Position numbers and translations under genes: made by a program. A DNA stretch of 64,000 nt from Brytella acorum (GTDB lineage Bacteria; Pseudomonadota; Alphaproteobacteria; Acetobacterales; Acetobacteraceae): NCBI RefSeq assembly GCF_029309905.1, contig NZ_JARBJP010000005.1, positions 124,001-188,000 on the forward strand, read 5' to 3'. The notes under the pieces are model-generated. The model searched no databases and was not told where the DNA came from. It saw nothing but the letters and a program-made list of their open reading frames with translations. Positions 25,868 to 35,585 of the stretch are shown here, one piece after another. Position 1 is the first letter of the stretch; the number at the start of each line of letters is the position of its first letter.

Positions 25868-26152
25868 ATGAGCGCGGGAGATTTATCGAAAGAGCAACCT
25901 TTGAGGAAGCGACGGAACCGTTCGCTCGGGGAGTGGCGCGTCTCGGTGATGGAGCGGTGGAACATCCACTCTCCAGCCCGCGACGAACGGCTGAATTTTG
26001 ACGCAATCGAACCTGGGACAGCGCAACAAGGTATCCCCACACGGCACCTGAAGGGTGGGAAAATGCTGCCGCGTTCCGGCTGGCCAAAGCTGACGAAACG
26101 TCAAGTGTTCGCATTGGCGTTGCACGATATCGGAGGCGCGCACGCTCCATGA
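25868..26152 (+). CDS. Hypothetical protein between the molybdoenzyme and fdhD
   Basis: A 94-residue basic protein of unknown family (SLGEWRVSVMERWNIHSPA, then LTKRQVFALALHDIGGAHAP). Its stop overlaps the fdhD start by 4 bp (ATGA), which argues that it is translated and coupled to fdhD. The 72-bp gap after the molybdoenzyme gene has GGAGA before the ATG. No membrane segment or signal. Possibly a small accessory of the molybdoenzyme. Confidence 0.6.
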   Translation: MSAGDLSKEQPLRKRRNRSLGEWRVSVMERWNIHSPARDERLNFDAIEPGTAQQGIPTRHLKGGKMLPRSGWPKLTKRQVFALALHDIGGAHAP

Positions 26153-26952
26153 TCCCGCTGTTTCATACGCGCAAGGTCACGGTTCTTGGTCGCGCGGACG
26201 AGGCGATCGACCTGAACGTCGCCGAGGAAGTGCCGATCAGGCTCGTCTTTGGCGGAATTTTTCCGCACGGCATGATGATGATGACGCCGGATCATTTGAC
26301 GGATTTCGCCTTCGGCTATTGCCTGACCGAGCGGATCGTCGAGTCCGCGCAACAGATTCAGGCGGTGTCGGTGTCGAAAGATGAGGATGGACTGACGCTC
26401 GACGTAACGATTGCGGGGGATCGTCTCTCGATGCTGCTGCGACGCAGACCACATGCCCATACCGGCCATTCGAGCTGCGGCATTTGCGGCAGTGCCGAAG
26501 TGCCATCCGTCAAAGCGGCCGGGCAAACGCCCTTCCCTCTGGAGCCGCCGATTGCCCCGGCGGCGATCCGCCGTGCCCTCCATGATCTTGACCGCTGGCA
26601 GGAATTGAACGCCCGCACGCGCATGGTCCACGGCGCGGCCTGGGCGAATGCGGAAGGCCAGATCCTTCTGATCCGGGAAGATATCGGTCGGCACAATGCG
26701 CTCGACAAGTTGATCGGTGCCCGCATGCGCGACGGCACGCTTTCCGAGCCGGGCATTTGTCTGCTGACCAGCCGCTATTCCTATGAGATGGCGCTCAAGA
26801 CGGTGTGTGCGGGCATGAACACTGTGGTTGCGGTGTCAGCGCCTACCGACCGCGCCCTGCGTCTGGCGGAGACGATGAACCAGACGCTGATCGCCATCGC
26901 CCGACATGACAGGCAGTTCGTCTTTTGCGGCGCTCAACGTCTGGTCGGGTAA
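26149..26952 (+). CDS. fdhD: FdhD sulfurtransferase (molybdenum cofactor sulfuration)
   Basis: Cytosolic protein of 267 residues that passes sulfur from a cysteine desulfurase to the molybdenum cofactor of formate-dehydrogenase-type enzymes. The CxxC sulfur-transfer loop is C110 to C113 (SSCGICGS). Other family signatures are DFAFGYCLTE, HGAAWAN, REDIGRHNALDKLIG and LTSRYSYEM. Length is normal. Last gene of the cioAB operon; it should service the FdhF/YdeP-like enzyme encoded just upstream. Confidence 0.94.
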   Translation: MIPLFHTRKVTVLGRADEAIDLNVAEEVPIRLVFGGIFPHGMMMMTPDHLTDFAFGYCLTERIVESAQQIQAVSVSKDEDGLTLDVTIAGDRLSMLLRRRPHAHTGHSSCGICGSAEVPSVKAAGQTPFPLEPPIAPAAIRRALHDLDRWQELNARTRMVHGAAWANAEGQILLIREDIGRHNALDKLIGARMRDGTLSEPGICLLTSRYSYEMALKTVCAGMNTVVAVSAPTDRALRLAETMNQTLIAIARHDRQFVFCGAQRLVG

Positions 26953-27127
26953 TGACCAGAAAGGTTGGCGGACCCATGATGGCACCAAAGTTCGCACGCT
27001 GGGACTGGTTGCACGCGTCGCGTGAAACGCGCATTGCACGAGATCGTTGAGAACGCAGTTTCATCCGAGACTACGACGATATACGGATCGCCCGGTTTGA
27101 CGCGCCATCATCCGCGAGAGGCATGAG

Positions 27128-28069
27128 ATGTTTTTGAAGCAGTTGCAATATCTGCGTGAAATCGAACGCCACAAAAGCTTTTCCAAAGCGGCTACAGCAT
27201 GCGGCGTGTCGCAGCCCGCCTTGTCCCGAGCGATCCGCCTGCTGGAGGATGAACTGGGTGTCATCATCATCGATCGCAAGAAAAAAGTATTTGGGATCAC
27301 GGATGATGGAGCGCGCGTTCTCAAATGGGCGCATGATATTCTCAGGGGGGTCAGCGAGCTGCGTCATGAAGTTTCGGTGACGAAACAGGCGATCGCGGGG
27401 ATCGTCAAGATCGGCGTCATTCCGACGGCCGTGCATATCGTGCCGATATTGCTGGAAGCCGTGCAGGAGCGATGCGGTGATTTCGCCAGCGAGGTACATG
27501 TGCTTCCCAACGGTTCGATCATCGAGAAACTGGTCAGTAAAGATCTTGATATCGGGATCATGTATTATGATCAGTGTCCTCAGGCGAAAGCGTTTCAGGT
27601 TCGTACCCTGTATGCCGAGCAACAGGTTTTGGCGGCATCCAGAAGTTTTCGGCTTCCTGAAGGAGACGATATCAGCTGGGAGGCCGCATCTAGGCTGCCG
27701 CTCGCACTGCTGACCAAGGAAATGCGCTGCCGACAACTGGTCGATATCGGATTTCAGACGGCCGGTGTCGAGCCGATGATTCGCCTGGAGACAAGTTCAC
27801 TGGAATTGATTCATGCCCAGGTCATGATCGGGAAAGTCGCCGCCATTCTGCCGATTTCATCCTTTCCGCTCAGGGTACCGCCGCCCGGTCGGCTCAAGAT
27901 CCAGCGATTGCCGGGTTTTTCACCCGGCGCCGTGGGGGTGGTGCGTCTGAGTGAACAGGCCATCCCGGAATTTGTGTCGGACGTGTGGGACAGCGTAATG
28001 AAAACGCGTCTTCAGGACGACCTCGACCTGCTCTGTAAGCCCGTGACGGCATCCGGGAGGAGGCTATGA
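27128..28069 (+). CDS. LysR-family regulator
   Basis: A 313-residue LysR protein with the helix-turn-helix KSFSKAATACGVSQPALSRA (residues ~16-35) and a C-terminal sensor domain, GIVKIGVIPTAVHIVPILLE onward. It resembles the CynR/OxyR-like side of the family, without a clear Cys pair of OxyR. It follows the fdhD operon after 175 bp on the same strand and so might regulate it, but no operator is evident. Its effector is unknown. Confidence 0.85.
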   Translation: MFLKQLQYLREIERHKSFSKAATACGVSQPALSRAIRLLEDELGVIIIDRKKKVFGITDDGARVLKWAHDILRGVSELRHEVSVTKQAIAGIVKIGVIPTAVHIVPILLEAVQERCGDFASEVHVLPNGSIIEKLVSKDLDIGIMYYDQCPQAKAFQVRTLYAEQQVLAASRSFRLPEGDDISWEAASRLPLALLTKEMRCRQLVDIGFQTAGVEPMIRLETSSLELIHAQVMIGKVAAILPISSFPLRVPPPGRLKIQRLPGFSPGAVGVVRLSEQAIPEFVSDVWDSVMKTRLQDDLDLLCKPVTASGRRL

Positions 28070-28601
28070 AATTTTATCCTTGTCATCGGCATGTTCTCTG
28101 CATTCCGATATTTTCACGTCCGATCCGATATCGCCCGGAACGTCTGGAGCCAAACGCGGCTTCATCCCGTCGCCGCGGCGATGAGGCGGCCAACGCGGGA
28201 TGGATACGTGCCGAAGCAGCAGAAAACCCGGAACCGTGGTGACAACAGATGCTTCTTGGCCATAGCTAGTGACATGTTGACGCCCTTCGTGATGTTCTTG
28301 GGGACCAAATAAACGGTATCGATGAGTGTTGCAGAGGCGAAAGGTATCGCCGGGGATCAGTCAGATCGGGCCTCGTATCATTCGTCAGCCATAAGCCGGA
28401 AAAGGGTGAGTGGCAGAAGGCTAGGCTCGCCCTGTCCGTCTTCGCTCTTGCCAGAGTCAACCTGCTCTTGATCCGCAAACCATTGTGACGGGAGAAGACT
28501 CCCGGAGGATTCACGGAACCATGAAACGTCGGGGCAGGGCACCGCGCTCGGCGGTGATCGGGACACTGGCGTCCCGCCGGATGCAAGTCGCGATCATACA
28601 G
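28070..28601. other. 532-bp gene-free stretch
   Basis: Short frames on both strands have no family resemblance. The stretch lies between the LysR gene and the convergent phosphodiester glycosidase gene. No hairpin with a T-run was found. Confidence 0.5.
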
Positions 28602-29846
28602 TCAACGCTGGAGAAGCCCGAAACCAGATTGTCGAGAAATAATCAGGGCACTCGTCACTGGCCGCCATCGGCCCCGCCCTGTTTTGCGGTCTAAATCTCC
28701 TGGAAGGCTGCAATGGAGGGTCGTGGAGCCAGCGCATTGGATAATTGATTCATGTCCAATATCCGTGGGAGTATTTGTAACGAATTGGGAAGACCCACCG
28801 CCGTCAAGCATGAATACCGTAGTCGAATGAAAATGCTCTATCATATAATCCGCGGCCTCCCAAGGATAAAGTCCGCTCTTGCGCGCGTCTCGCCGTCCTG
28901 GCTGGAAAACCGCGACCACCATCTGATAAGGGTTTATTTTTCTGTTATCGCCAATGCCGATGACGGTACGAGCGGCTGGATACTGGCTTGCGATCGGAAT
29001 GCCGAGGCATCTGTCGAGGGTTTGCCTGTCGCAGCTTTCCAAAAATGGTTTGCCGTTCTCGGCGATAATAAATCCGCTGACCGCTGTGGTGACACCATTT
29101 TTTATAAATGCATATGTGTCTGGCGGAGGCTCGTTCTCATTACTGTTCCAAAAATTTCGAGTGGTCGTGACGTCCTGTAAATGCTGTGAGTCTTTATAGC
29201 GGAAGGACAGAATATCATAACCAATGGCGTGCTTTCTCTGGCCATTTCCTTCGATAGAACGGGCATCTGATAGGATCTTGCCCTCTCCAATCAGGCTTCC
29301 AAGCGGAACACTGCACGGCTGTTCGTAATAGACATTTCCATCGTGCCTCTGTCCTGTTATCCGGCTTTTTGTCGAAAGGAAGTTGGCATTGATTGCCACA
29401 AGCATGCCTTTTTCCAATTGCGCTCGCACAATCTGCTCACTGACCGGGTAGAGTGGGAGTTCTTGAGCATGTCCGTCCATCGAGTTCGGATACAACTCGC
29501 CACAGAGTGTCACTCCGGACCGACATCGCGAATCAGGAATACCCCTGCATTCGACTGGAATGTCAGACGTAACGGGGACGGTGAACGTCCATTTACGATA
29601 ATCCGAAATATGAAAGGTCGCGCCCCGTAAACCGAAAACCGTACGCGCGGAGGGCAGTTGCCGAGGCTGGAGAGGAAATGTCTCCGCCCCCCGAATTGCT
29701 TCTATTTTCCACTGTGTAGACGCGACGCCAGACTGACGACCCATCAAGGGTGACGCGTTCGATATGGCGGGAATTATGCATATCGCTACGCTCCAGACTC
29801 CATATCGAAGTGATGCCACAACTCCGTGGTAGACCCTATGTTTCAT
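28602..29846 (-). CDS. Secreted phosphodiester glycosidase (NAGPA/DUF2233 domain)
   Basis: A 414-residue protein with a signal peptide (VWSVAICIIPAISNASP) and an NAGPA-type domain: AINANFLS near residue 150 and FMLDGGGSSQF near residue 350, the family's active-site signature. Mammalian NAGPA removes N-acetylglucosamine from a GlcNAc-1-phosphodiester; bacterial relatives act on sugar-1-phosphodiesters of cell-surface polymers. Several Cys residues suggest periplasmic disulfides. It is convergent with the LysR gene and divergent from the TonB receptor/hexosaminidase operon. The start region has one ATG at 29846. Good for family; the substrate is inferred. Confidence 0.85.
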   Translation of the reverse strand: MKHRVYHGVVASLRYGVWSVAICIIPAISNASPLMGRQSGVASTQWKIEAIRGAETFPLQPRQLPSARTVFGLRGATFHISDYRKWTFTVPVTSDIPVECRGIPDSRCRSGVTLCGELYPNSMDGHAQELPLYPVSEQIVRAQLEKGMLVAINANFLSTKSRITGQRHDGNVYYEQPCSVPLGSLIGEGKILSDARSIEGNGQRKHAIGYDILSFRYKDSQHLQDVTTTRNFWNSNENEPPPDTYAFIKNGVTTAVSGFIIAENGKPFLESCDRQTLDRCLGIPIASQYPAARTVIGIGDNRKINPYQMVVAVFQPGRRDARKSGLYPWEAADYMIEHFHSTTVFMLDGGGSSQFVTNTPTDIGHESIIQCAGSTTLHCSLPGDLDRKTGRGRWRPVTSALIISRQSGFGLLQR

Positions 29847-30392
29847 GATAAGAATCCGAGATTTTGTATCATATCATTGAGAAATTACGCTTCGTCTGGC
29901 GGGCGGCGGTGACGTGCGCATGAGCGGATTGCATGAAACCGTCTCGGTCTCTGCTTTTGTCCCCTGGCCTTCTGATGAAACGATGAAACGGATATTGTAT
30001 AGACTTATATGAAATAAAAATTACACCGACGTGCGATATTTTTTCCTAAATCCATTCAGGGCAAGCATACGATGAGATGTCATAAATCGTTTATGAATTC
30101 GCGTATATCCAGATTGCCATTTCCCGGTTAATGGAAATTCCTCCTTTCTGCAACAGCGAATTATACGGACGTTGGAAATATCACAGTAGGTTGATGGACA
30201 CCGAAATTAATTTTGAAACATGATTTTTAACATCCGAATCGATACGAAGTGATTTAATAAATATGTCATATCCGTTTATTAAAAAGTATATACAAGAGCC
30301 AACCGAACCGAAGCCCGGCGAGTTGGATGTATTTCAGGGCTCAGGAAAACATGGTCCTTCCAAGGCGATATTCGCGTCAAACCGGAGTAATG
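29847..30392. promoter_or_regulatory. AT-rich divergent promoter region of the glycan locus
   Basis: This 546-bp interval separates the phosphodiester glycosidase gene (-) and the TonB-receptor gene (+). It is AT-rich from about 29990 to 30270, in contrast to the GC-rich genome, and should contain both promoters and the GntR operator. No clean NagR-like dyad was identified by eye. The frames at 30263-30562 and the receptor-frame ATG at 30327 look spurious. Confidence 0.5.
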
Positions 30393-33332
30393 ATGATGTC
30401 CTCCCGAAGTCCCCGCGTCAAAAACTGTCTCTTGTCGAGGCCCTCAGGAAAGGTGCTCCTCATGGCAGGCGTGACCGGGGTCGGCATGTCGATAAGCGGC
30501 ATCGCGCAAGCACAGGTGATTGCCATGCCCGGCACGACAACGGGGAAGTCAATCGCCAGTGAATCGCGTTCCGACGCCCGCAAGACAAAAAAAACAAAGA
30601 CTGAAAAGAAAGAAATTAACCCAGCGTCCGAGACCATCGTCGTCATCGGGACGCATCTGGGGACCAAGGCGACAGAGGAAATTCAGCCTGTCGCCCTGAT
30701 CACGGGGCAGCAGATTCAACAATCTTCCGCCATGACGATGGGCGAAGTGTTCCAGAACATTCCCGCTATGGGTTTTACGGGCAGTGCGCCTTCAAACGCG
30801 GCGGGCAGTTGCGTCAGTCTGCATAATCTGGGTGTCGAACGGACGCTGGTTCTGGTCGACGGTCACCGTGTCATATCTGGCGGAACGGGAGCAACCGTCG
30901 CGGGCTGTGTGGATATGAATACCATATCGCCGGACATGGTATCTTCGGTGCAGATACTGAAGGATGGTTCGTCGACAAATTACGGATCGGATGCGATCGC
31001 GGGCGTCGTAAACGTGTCGCTCAAGCATGATTTTACAGGCACGACAATTACGGGGAATGGCGGAATTTCTCAACGGGGCGATGCGTCCAACTCGGTCCTC
31101 GCGATCTCTCATGGTGAAAATTTCTGGAATGGACGCGGTAATATTTCGTTAAGCGGCAGTTTCAGTAATCAAGATCCTCTCGAACAAAAGAATCGTAAAT
31201 GGGCGCGCGAGAACGTCAATTGCAGCGATCCACCGGCCGGACAGAGTGCGACGAATTGCGGTTATACGTCGTTTAGCTCGGCAGGGCTGCTCTGGGCTGC
31301 CAACGGTTCGCCTTCTCTAAGGCCGGCAGGTGGACAGTCCAATCCGACCGGCCAAGCTTTGACGCCGGACGGCGGCGGCGGTCTCAGATTCGAACAGCCC
31401 GGCGATTATTATCAGCAATGGACCGATACGAACATTATCCAGCCCCAGCGAAAAGGATCTCTCAGCGGATCGGCTCATCTGGACGTCACGGACGATTTGC
31501 AGCTCTATATCGACGGGATGTGGTCAAAGACGACGTCGCAGGCCAGTGTCGGCACGGCGACCGTATCGACGATGCCGACACGTCTGGTAGGCCTTTCGAA
31601 TACCATCATCGTTCCGAAAGGGAATCCCTACGCTGAAAATCTCGGAATCAATCAGGACGTCCGTCTTTATAAAGCTTGGGATGATTTGGGAAAAGAATAC
31701 AATAACTTTACAAATGATATGTATCAGGTCACCACTGGCGCACGGGGAACTCTATCGTTCGCCCGTGACTGGAATTATGACATATTTTATTCATATGGAA
31801 AATATGTCGGCTCCCAGGATGACAGCAACCATATCAATATGGAAAATCTCGAACGTTCGCTCGGTTTTAAATGGATGCCTGGACAAGCCGCAGGGGGAAC
31901 TCTGGGAACATTCGATCCCACCGTGTGCACAAATTCGCCAGGATGCAGCCTGATCAATCCTTTCTCAAATTCGTTAACCAGTCAGCAGAAAAATTACATA
32001 GGCTATACAAAAAGCATCACGAGCGGGTTCGAAATGCGTGATGTACAAGCGACTGTTTCGAACAAGCATCTTGCCAAGTTACCCTACGGCGCGCTTGGCA
32101 TCGCGCTCGGAGTTGAGCATCGCAGCTATGACGGCTTTTATCACGTGGGTCCCGTCGCGTCACAGGGTCTCGATGGTGAAGGCTCGACCTCCAGCTTCTC
32201 CGGCGGTTACAATGCAACGGAAGCATTCGGTGAAATCAGCGCGCCGCTTCTGCGCGGATTGCGAGGCGCGGAGAGTCTCGCCGCGGAGGCATCGGGGCGT
32301 TATTCACATTATAACAATTTCGGGGATGCCTTCACCTGGCATGCGGGCCTTCTATACAGCCCTGTAAAAGGGATTTCCTTTCGCGCAAATATGTCGACCA
32401 GTTTTCGTGCCGGGTCGCTTTCCGACCTGTATTACGGACAGACACAATTTACTTATACGAACGCCAATTTCGATCCTTGTGTCAACCCGACCAATCCGGT
32501 TGTCTACGCCAACTGCGTGAAATCTGGTGTCAAAAATCCTGAATCCTACAAAGAGCCTGGCAATCAGTATCGCGTCATATCGGGCGGCAATCCGAAACTG
32601 ATGCCTGAAACGGCGAGAACCTTTGTTATCGGCACTATCTTGCAGCCGGAATTTATAAAGGGTCTTTCTGTTACGGTCGATTATTGGCACACTACAATGT
32701 TCGATACGGTCGGCAAGATCAATTTGCAAAGCTATGTGCAGAATTGTTTTGCATCTCAGAATTTGTCCGGTCCTTCCTGTTCGGTTTACAATGGACGGGA
32801 CAATTCGGGACAGCTCCTGCCATTGACCTACTTGGAAACGAATGTCGGCGAGATGAAGACGAGTGGGCTCGATATCGCAGGAAGTTACACGCGGCCCCTG
32901 ACCTATCTGGATAGTCTTATTTTCTCCGCTGATATTCAAAGAACCTTGACGTTCAAAGAGCAGAATAACGGTAATTTGTTTACGAACTATCTTGGTACTT
33001 CTGCGAGCCCCAATCCGCGTTGGCTGGCCGTCGCTTCGGCGGCGTGGCGTCATGGACGCTGGACTGTGCAATACGGCATGCAGTTCATAGATTCTCTGAC
33101 CTATGAAAATGAGTATCTCTACGACAAAGATGCCTATAAAGGCTTTAACATGGTTTTCTATCATAATATCGGCGTGACATACAGCGGGGATAAATATACC
33201 GTTACTTTCGGCGTTAAAAATTTGGGTGACAAGGACCCGCTGTACTATCCGTTGAGCACGACGGGAACGAATCCCTCCGTCTATGACGTGCGAGGACGTT
33301 ATTTTTATCTTAAGGGTCAAGTCCATTTCTAA
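30393..33332 (+). CDS. TonB-dependent outer-membrane receptor of the glycan locus
   Basis: Outer-membrane transporter of about 979 residues. The signal peptide follows a run of three ATGs (30390, 30393, 30396) after GGAG at 30384-30387, so the true start is among these; the reading frame also opens at 30327 but without a good site. TonB box-like ETIVVIG, plug domain (LVLVDGHRVISGG, then VSSVQILKDGSSTNYGSDA) and a 22-strand barrel ending in aromatic VHF follow. Its size and a plug with Ser/Gly-rich loops are those of carbohydrate or large-ligand receptors. It is followed by a GH20 hexosaminidase, which suggests an amino-sugar glycan as ligand. Confidence 0.9.
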   Translation: MMSSRSPRVKNCLLSRPSGKVLLMAGVTGVGMSISGIAQAQVIAMPGTTTGKSIASESRSDARKTKKTKTEKKEINPASETIVVIGTHLGTKATEEIQPVALITGQQIQQSSAMTMGEVFQNIPAMGFTGSAPSNAAGSCVSLHNLGVERTLVLVDGHRVISGGTGATVAGCVDMNTISPDMVSSVQILKDGSSTNYGSDAIAGVVNVSLKHDFTGTTITGNGGISQRGDASNSVLAISHGENFWNGRGNISLSGSFSNQDPLEQKNRKWARENVNCSDPPAGQSATNCGYTSFSSAGLLWAANGSPSLRPAGGQSNPTGQALTPDGGGGLRFEQPGDYYQQWTDTNIIQPQRKGSLSGSAHLDVTDDLQLYIDGMWSKTTSQASVGTATVSTMPTRLVGLSNTIIVPKGNPYAENLGINQDVRLYKAWDDLGKEYNNFTNDMYQVTTGARGTLSFARDWNYDIFYSYGKYVGSQDDSNHINMENLERSLGFKWMPGQAAGGTLGTFDPTVCTNSPGCSLINPFSNSLTSQQKNYIGYTKSITSGFEMRDVQATVSNKHLAKLPYGALGIALGVEHRSYDGFYHVGPVASQGLDGEGSTSSFSGGYNATEAFGEISAPLLRGLRGAESLAAEASGRYSHYNNFGDAFTWHAGLLYSPVKGISFRANMSTSFRAGSLSDLYYGQTQFTYTNANFDPCVNPTNPVVYANCVKSGVKNPESYKEPGNQYRVISGGNPKLMPETARTFVIGTILQPEFIKGLSVTVDYWHTTMFDTVGKINLQSYVQNCFASQNLSGPSCSVYNGRDNSGQLLPLTYLETNVGEMKTSGLDIAGSYTRPLTYLDSLIFSADIQRTLTFKEQNNGNLFTNYLGTSASPNPRWLAVASAAWRHGRWTVQYGMQFIDSLTYENEYLYDKDAYKGFNMVFYHNIGVTYSGDKYTVTFGVKNLGDKDPLYYPLSTTGTNPSVYDVRGRYFYLKGQVHF

Positions 33333-33355
33333 TGCGGAATACTATGGAACGAAAC

Positions 33356-33378
33356 GGAACGAACCTTCCGTTCGTTCC
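33356..33378 (+). terminator. Hairpin between receptor and hexosaminidase genes
   Basis: A perfect 9-bp stem (GGAACGAAC, GTTCGTTCC) with a 5-base loop CTTCC is followed by TTGCTCCTTT. It lies within the operon, 24 bp after the receptor stop, so it may give partial termination and lower expression of the downstream genes. Confidence 0.55.
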
Positions 33379-33419
33379 TTGCTCCTTTCCCGGAGCAAAT
33401 CATCAACTGTGTCCGTGTC

Positions 33420-35585
33420 ATGAAACGGGAGATCCGCGTGTTGCAGATGCCGTCTCAACCTGAAAAATGTCGTGGAAGGGCGGCGAGGAAAGCTATCGCC
33501 GCGTTCATCACCCTGCTTTTTCCAACAGAGATCGGTCTCGCGGCCGATATGCCTGCGGAGATTCTGCCCAGACCCGCGCATATGACGGTTGACTCCCGGG
33601 CGATCATTCTGCCGCAGCTGCTCCAGCTTGAGGTTCAGGGCGTACGCTCCGCGCTTATCCGGCGGGCAGTCGAGCGCTTTCGCTCTCAGTTGACCCGGAT
33701 GTCGGGGCAGGAGATGACCTTTTCAAAAGTCCGTAACGGGTCTCTGCCGATTGAAATCCGTTTCGTGCATGATCCGCGATACCTGACGCTGGACATGCAC
33801 GAAGGATATAGTCTGGATGTCGATGACAAAGGCGTGCGCCTAACCGCTCAGGGTGAGGCTGGCGTTCTGCATGGGCTGAGCAGTCTTCTGCAACTCGTGC
33901 ATCGTGAATCCGGGCACGCTCTGCTGGCGGCGGTTCATGTCAATGATGAGCCGCGATTGCACTGGCGTGGCCTCATGTTGGATGTCAGTCGCCATTTTTT
34001 CCAAGTTACAACGCTTGAGAGGCAGATCGATGCGATGGCGTTCGTGAAACTGAACGTCCTACATTTGCATTTGTCGGACGGCGAAGCCTTTCGGGTTGAG
34101 AGCCGCCGCTATCCGCGCCTCCAGCTGATCGGGGGACATGGCGAGTATTATACGCAGGACCAGATCCGGCACCTTGTCGCCTACGCCGCTGACCGTGGAA
34201 TCCGGATCGTACCGGAATTTGATACGCCGGGCCATGTCTTCAGTCTGCTGGAAGCTTACCCCGCCTATGCCGCGGTACCGTCGCTCAATCGCGACGACCG
34301 TGCGACGATTAACCGTGCGGCTCTGGATCCCAGCAATCCGCAAACATATCTCTTCGTAACGAATCTCTATCGTGAGATGGCGGGTCTATTTCCCGATCGC
34401 TACTTCCATATTGGGGGAGATGAGGTGCGGGGCGCCCAGTGGACGACGACACCCCGTATTGCGCGCTATATGGCAGAACGACATATCGCCTCCGTCGAGG
34501 CCATGCAGGCCGCTTATACAAGTCGCATCGTCAATGCGGTGACGCGCATGGGGAAGACGGCGATCGGATGGGACGAGGTGCTTCGGGCGGATATTCCCAG
34601 AAATACTGTTATTCAGGTCTGGCGTGGCCGGGAACATATTGCCGATGCCGCCGCCGGAGGGCATGCGGTCGTTCTGTCCAGCGGGTTTTACCTCGATCAT
34701 CTCATGCCGTCCGACGCCTATTACCGCCTGCCGTTGCCCGATGCTCCGACCGTGTCACCAGGTCACGACGACGACACGGTGGCCCCCCCCCTCTCGTCTA
34801 CGGTGCCGGTGATCGGGGCCGAGGCCGCGCTGTGGACCGAAATCGTTTCGGACGAGATGCTGGATGGACGCCTCTGGCCGAGAATGGGCGCTATTGCCGA
34901 ACGTTTCTGGACCCCGGATGCGGCATGCGATTCCGCAACACTTTATCCGCGCCTTACGACCCTCTATGAGCGGATTGAACTCCTGGGGTTGCAGGCACGC
35001 GCCAACGCCGACGCGATGCTGGCGCGTCTGGCGCCAGGTCAGGCAGACGCGGCGCGGATTCTGCTCGAAGTGACTTCGCCCGTCCGGAATTATGGGCATA
35101 ACCACGAATTCATGCAGATCCGCCATAAGAAACCCGCCATCAGGCAGACGCTCGATTCACTTGCCGACATCGCACAGCCCGATAGTTTCCGCGCGGAAGC
35201 CTTCAATGCAGAAGCGGAAGCTTTTTCCAGAGGCGACAAGGCCGTCAAGCCAGATCTCATCCGATGGCTGATTTTATGGGCGAACGATGTCGAACCGTTC
35301 GAACGTGAAGCGGCGCAATATCCCGGACTGAGAGACGGGATCGGGACCGTTCGTGACTTGAGTAATATGGCAAAAGTCGGCTTGGCGGCGCTCGATGTCG
35401 AACAGGACACAAATTGGCGCCAGCGGGCCAAGGCCGTGATCGCCGATGCTGATGCCGACTATGCGGCGTCGGTGGACACCTCGATCGTTACGAACTCAGT
35501 GCAGCCGCCTGCCGATCTGCTGCAACGCATACTTCCTGGGATTAAAACATTGGTTGAAAAATCGAACCGGAGCGCAGAACGATGA
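33420..35585 (+). CDS. Beta-N-acetylhexosaminidase, glycoside hydrolase family 20
   Basis: Exported enzyme of 721 residues that removes terminal GlcNAc or GalNAc. N-terminal hydrophobic signal (AAFITLLFPTEIGLAA), a GH20b-like domain (~40-175), then the catalytic barrel: LHWRGLMLDVSRHFF, LHLSDGEAFRVE, VPEFDTPGH and the catalytic Asp334-Glu335 in HIGGDEVRG. The C-terminal ~150 residues are an unassigned helical extension, giving a longer protein than simple GH20 enzymes. A start at 33447 is also possible. It overlaps the next gene by 4 bp, so both are co-translated. Feeds N-acetylhexosamines from an imported or surface glycan. Confidence 0.93.
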   Translation: MKREIRVLQMPSQPEKCRGRAARKAIAAFITLLFPTEIGLAADMPAEILPRPAHMTVDSRAIILPQLLQLEVQGVRSALIRRAVERFRSQLTRMSGQEMTFSKVRNGSLPIEIRFVHDPRYLTLDMHEGYSLDVDDKGVRLTAQGEAGVLHGLSSLLQLVHRESGHALLAAVHVNDEPRLHWRGLMLDVSRHFFQVTTLERQIDAMAFVKLNVLHLHLSDGEAFRVESRRYPRLQLIGGHGEYYTQDQIRHLVAYAADRGIRIVPEFDTPGHVFSLLEAYPAYAAVPSLNRDDRATINRAALDPSNPQTYLFVTNLYREMAGLFPDRYFHIGGDEVRGAQWTTTPRIARYMAERHIASVEAMQAAYTSRIVNAVTRMGKTAIGWDEVLRADIPRNTVIQVWRGREHIADAAAGGHAVVLSSGFYLDHLMPSDAYYRLPLPDAPTVSPGHDDDTVAPPLSSTVPVIGAEAALWTEIVSDEMLDGRLWPRMGAIAERFWTPDAACDSATLYPRLTTLYERIELLGLQARANADAMLARLAPGQADAARILLEVTSPVRNYGHNHEFMQIRHKKPAIRQTLDSLADIAQPDSFRAEAFNAEAEAFSRGDKAVKPDLIRWLILWANDVEPFEREAAQYPGLRDGIGTVRDLSNMAKVGLAALDVEQDTNWRQRAKAVIADADADYAASVDTSIVTNSVQPPADLLQRILPGIKTLVEKSNRSAER

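Noticed and set aside
30263-30562. 99-residue frame overlapping the start of the TonB receptor
   Set aside because: The out-of-frame translation is basic and low in hydrophobic residues; the real signal peptide lies in the receptor frame.
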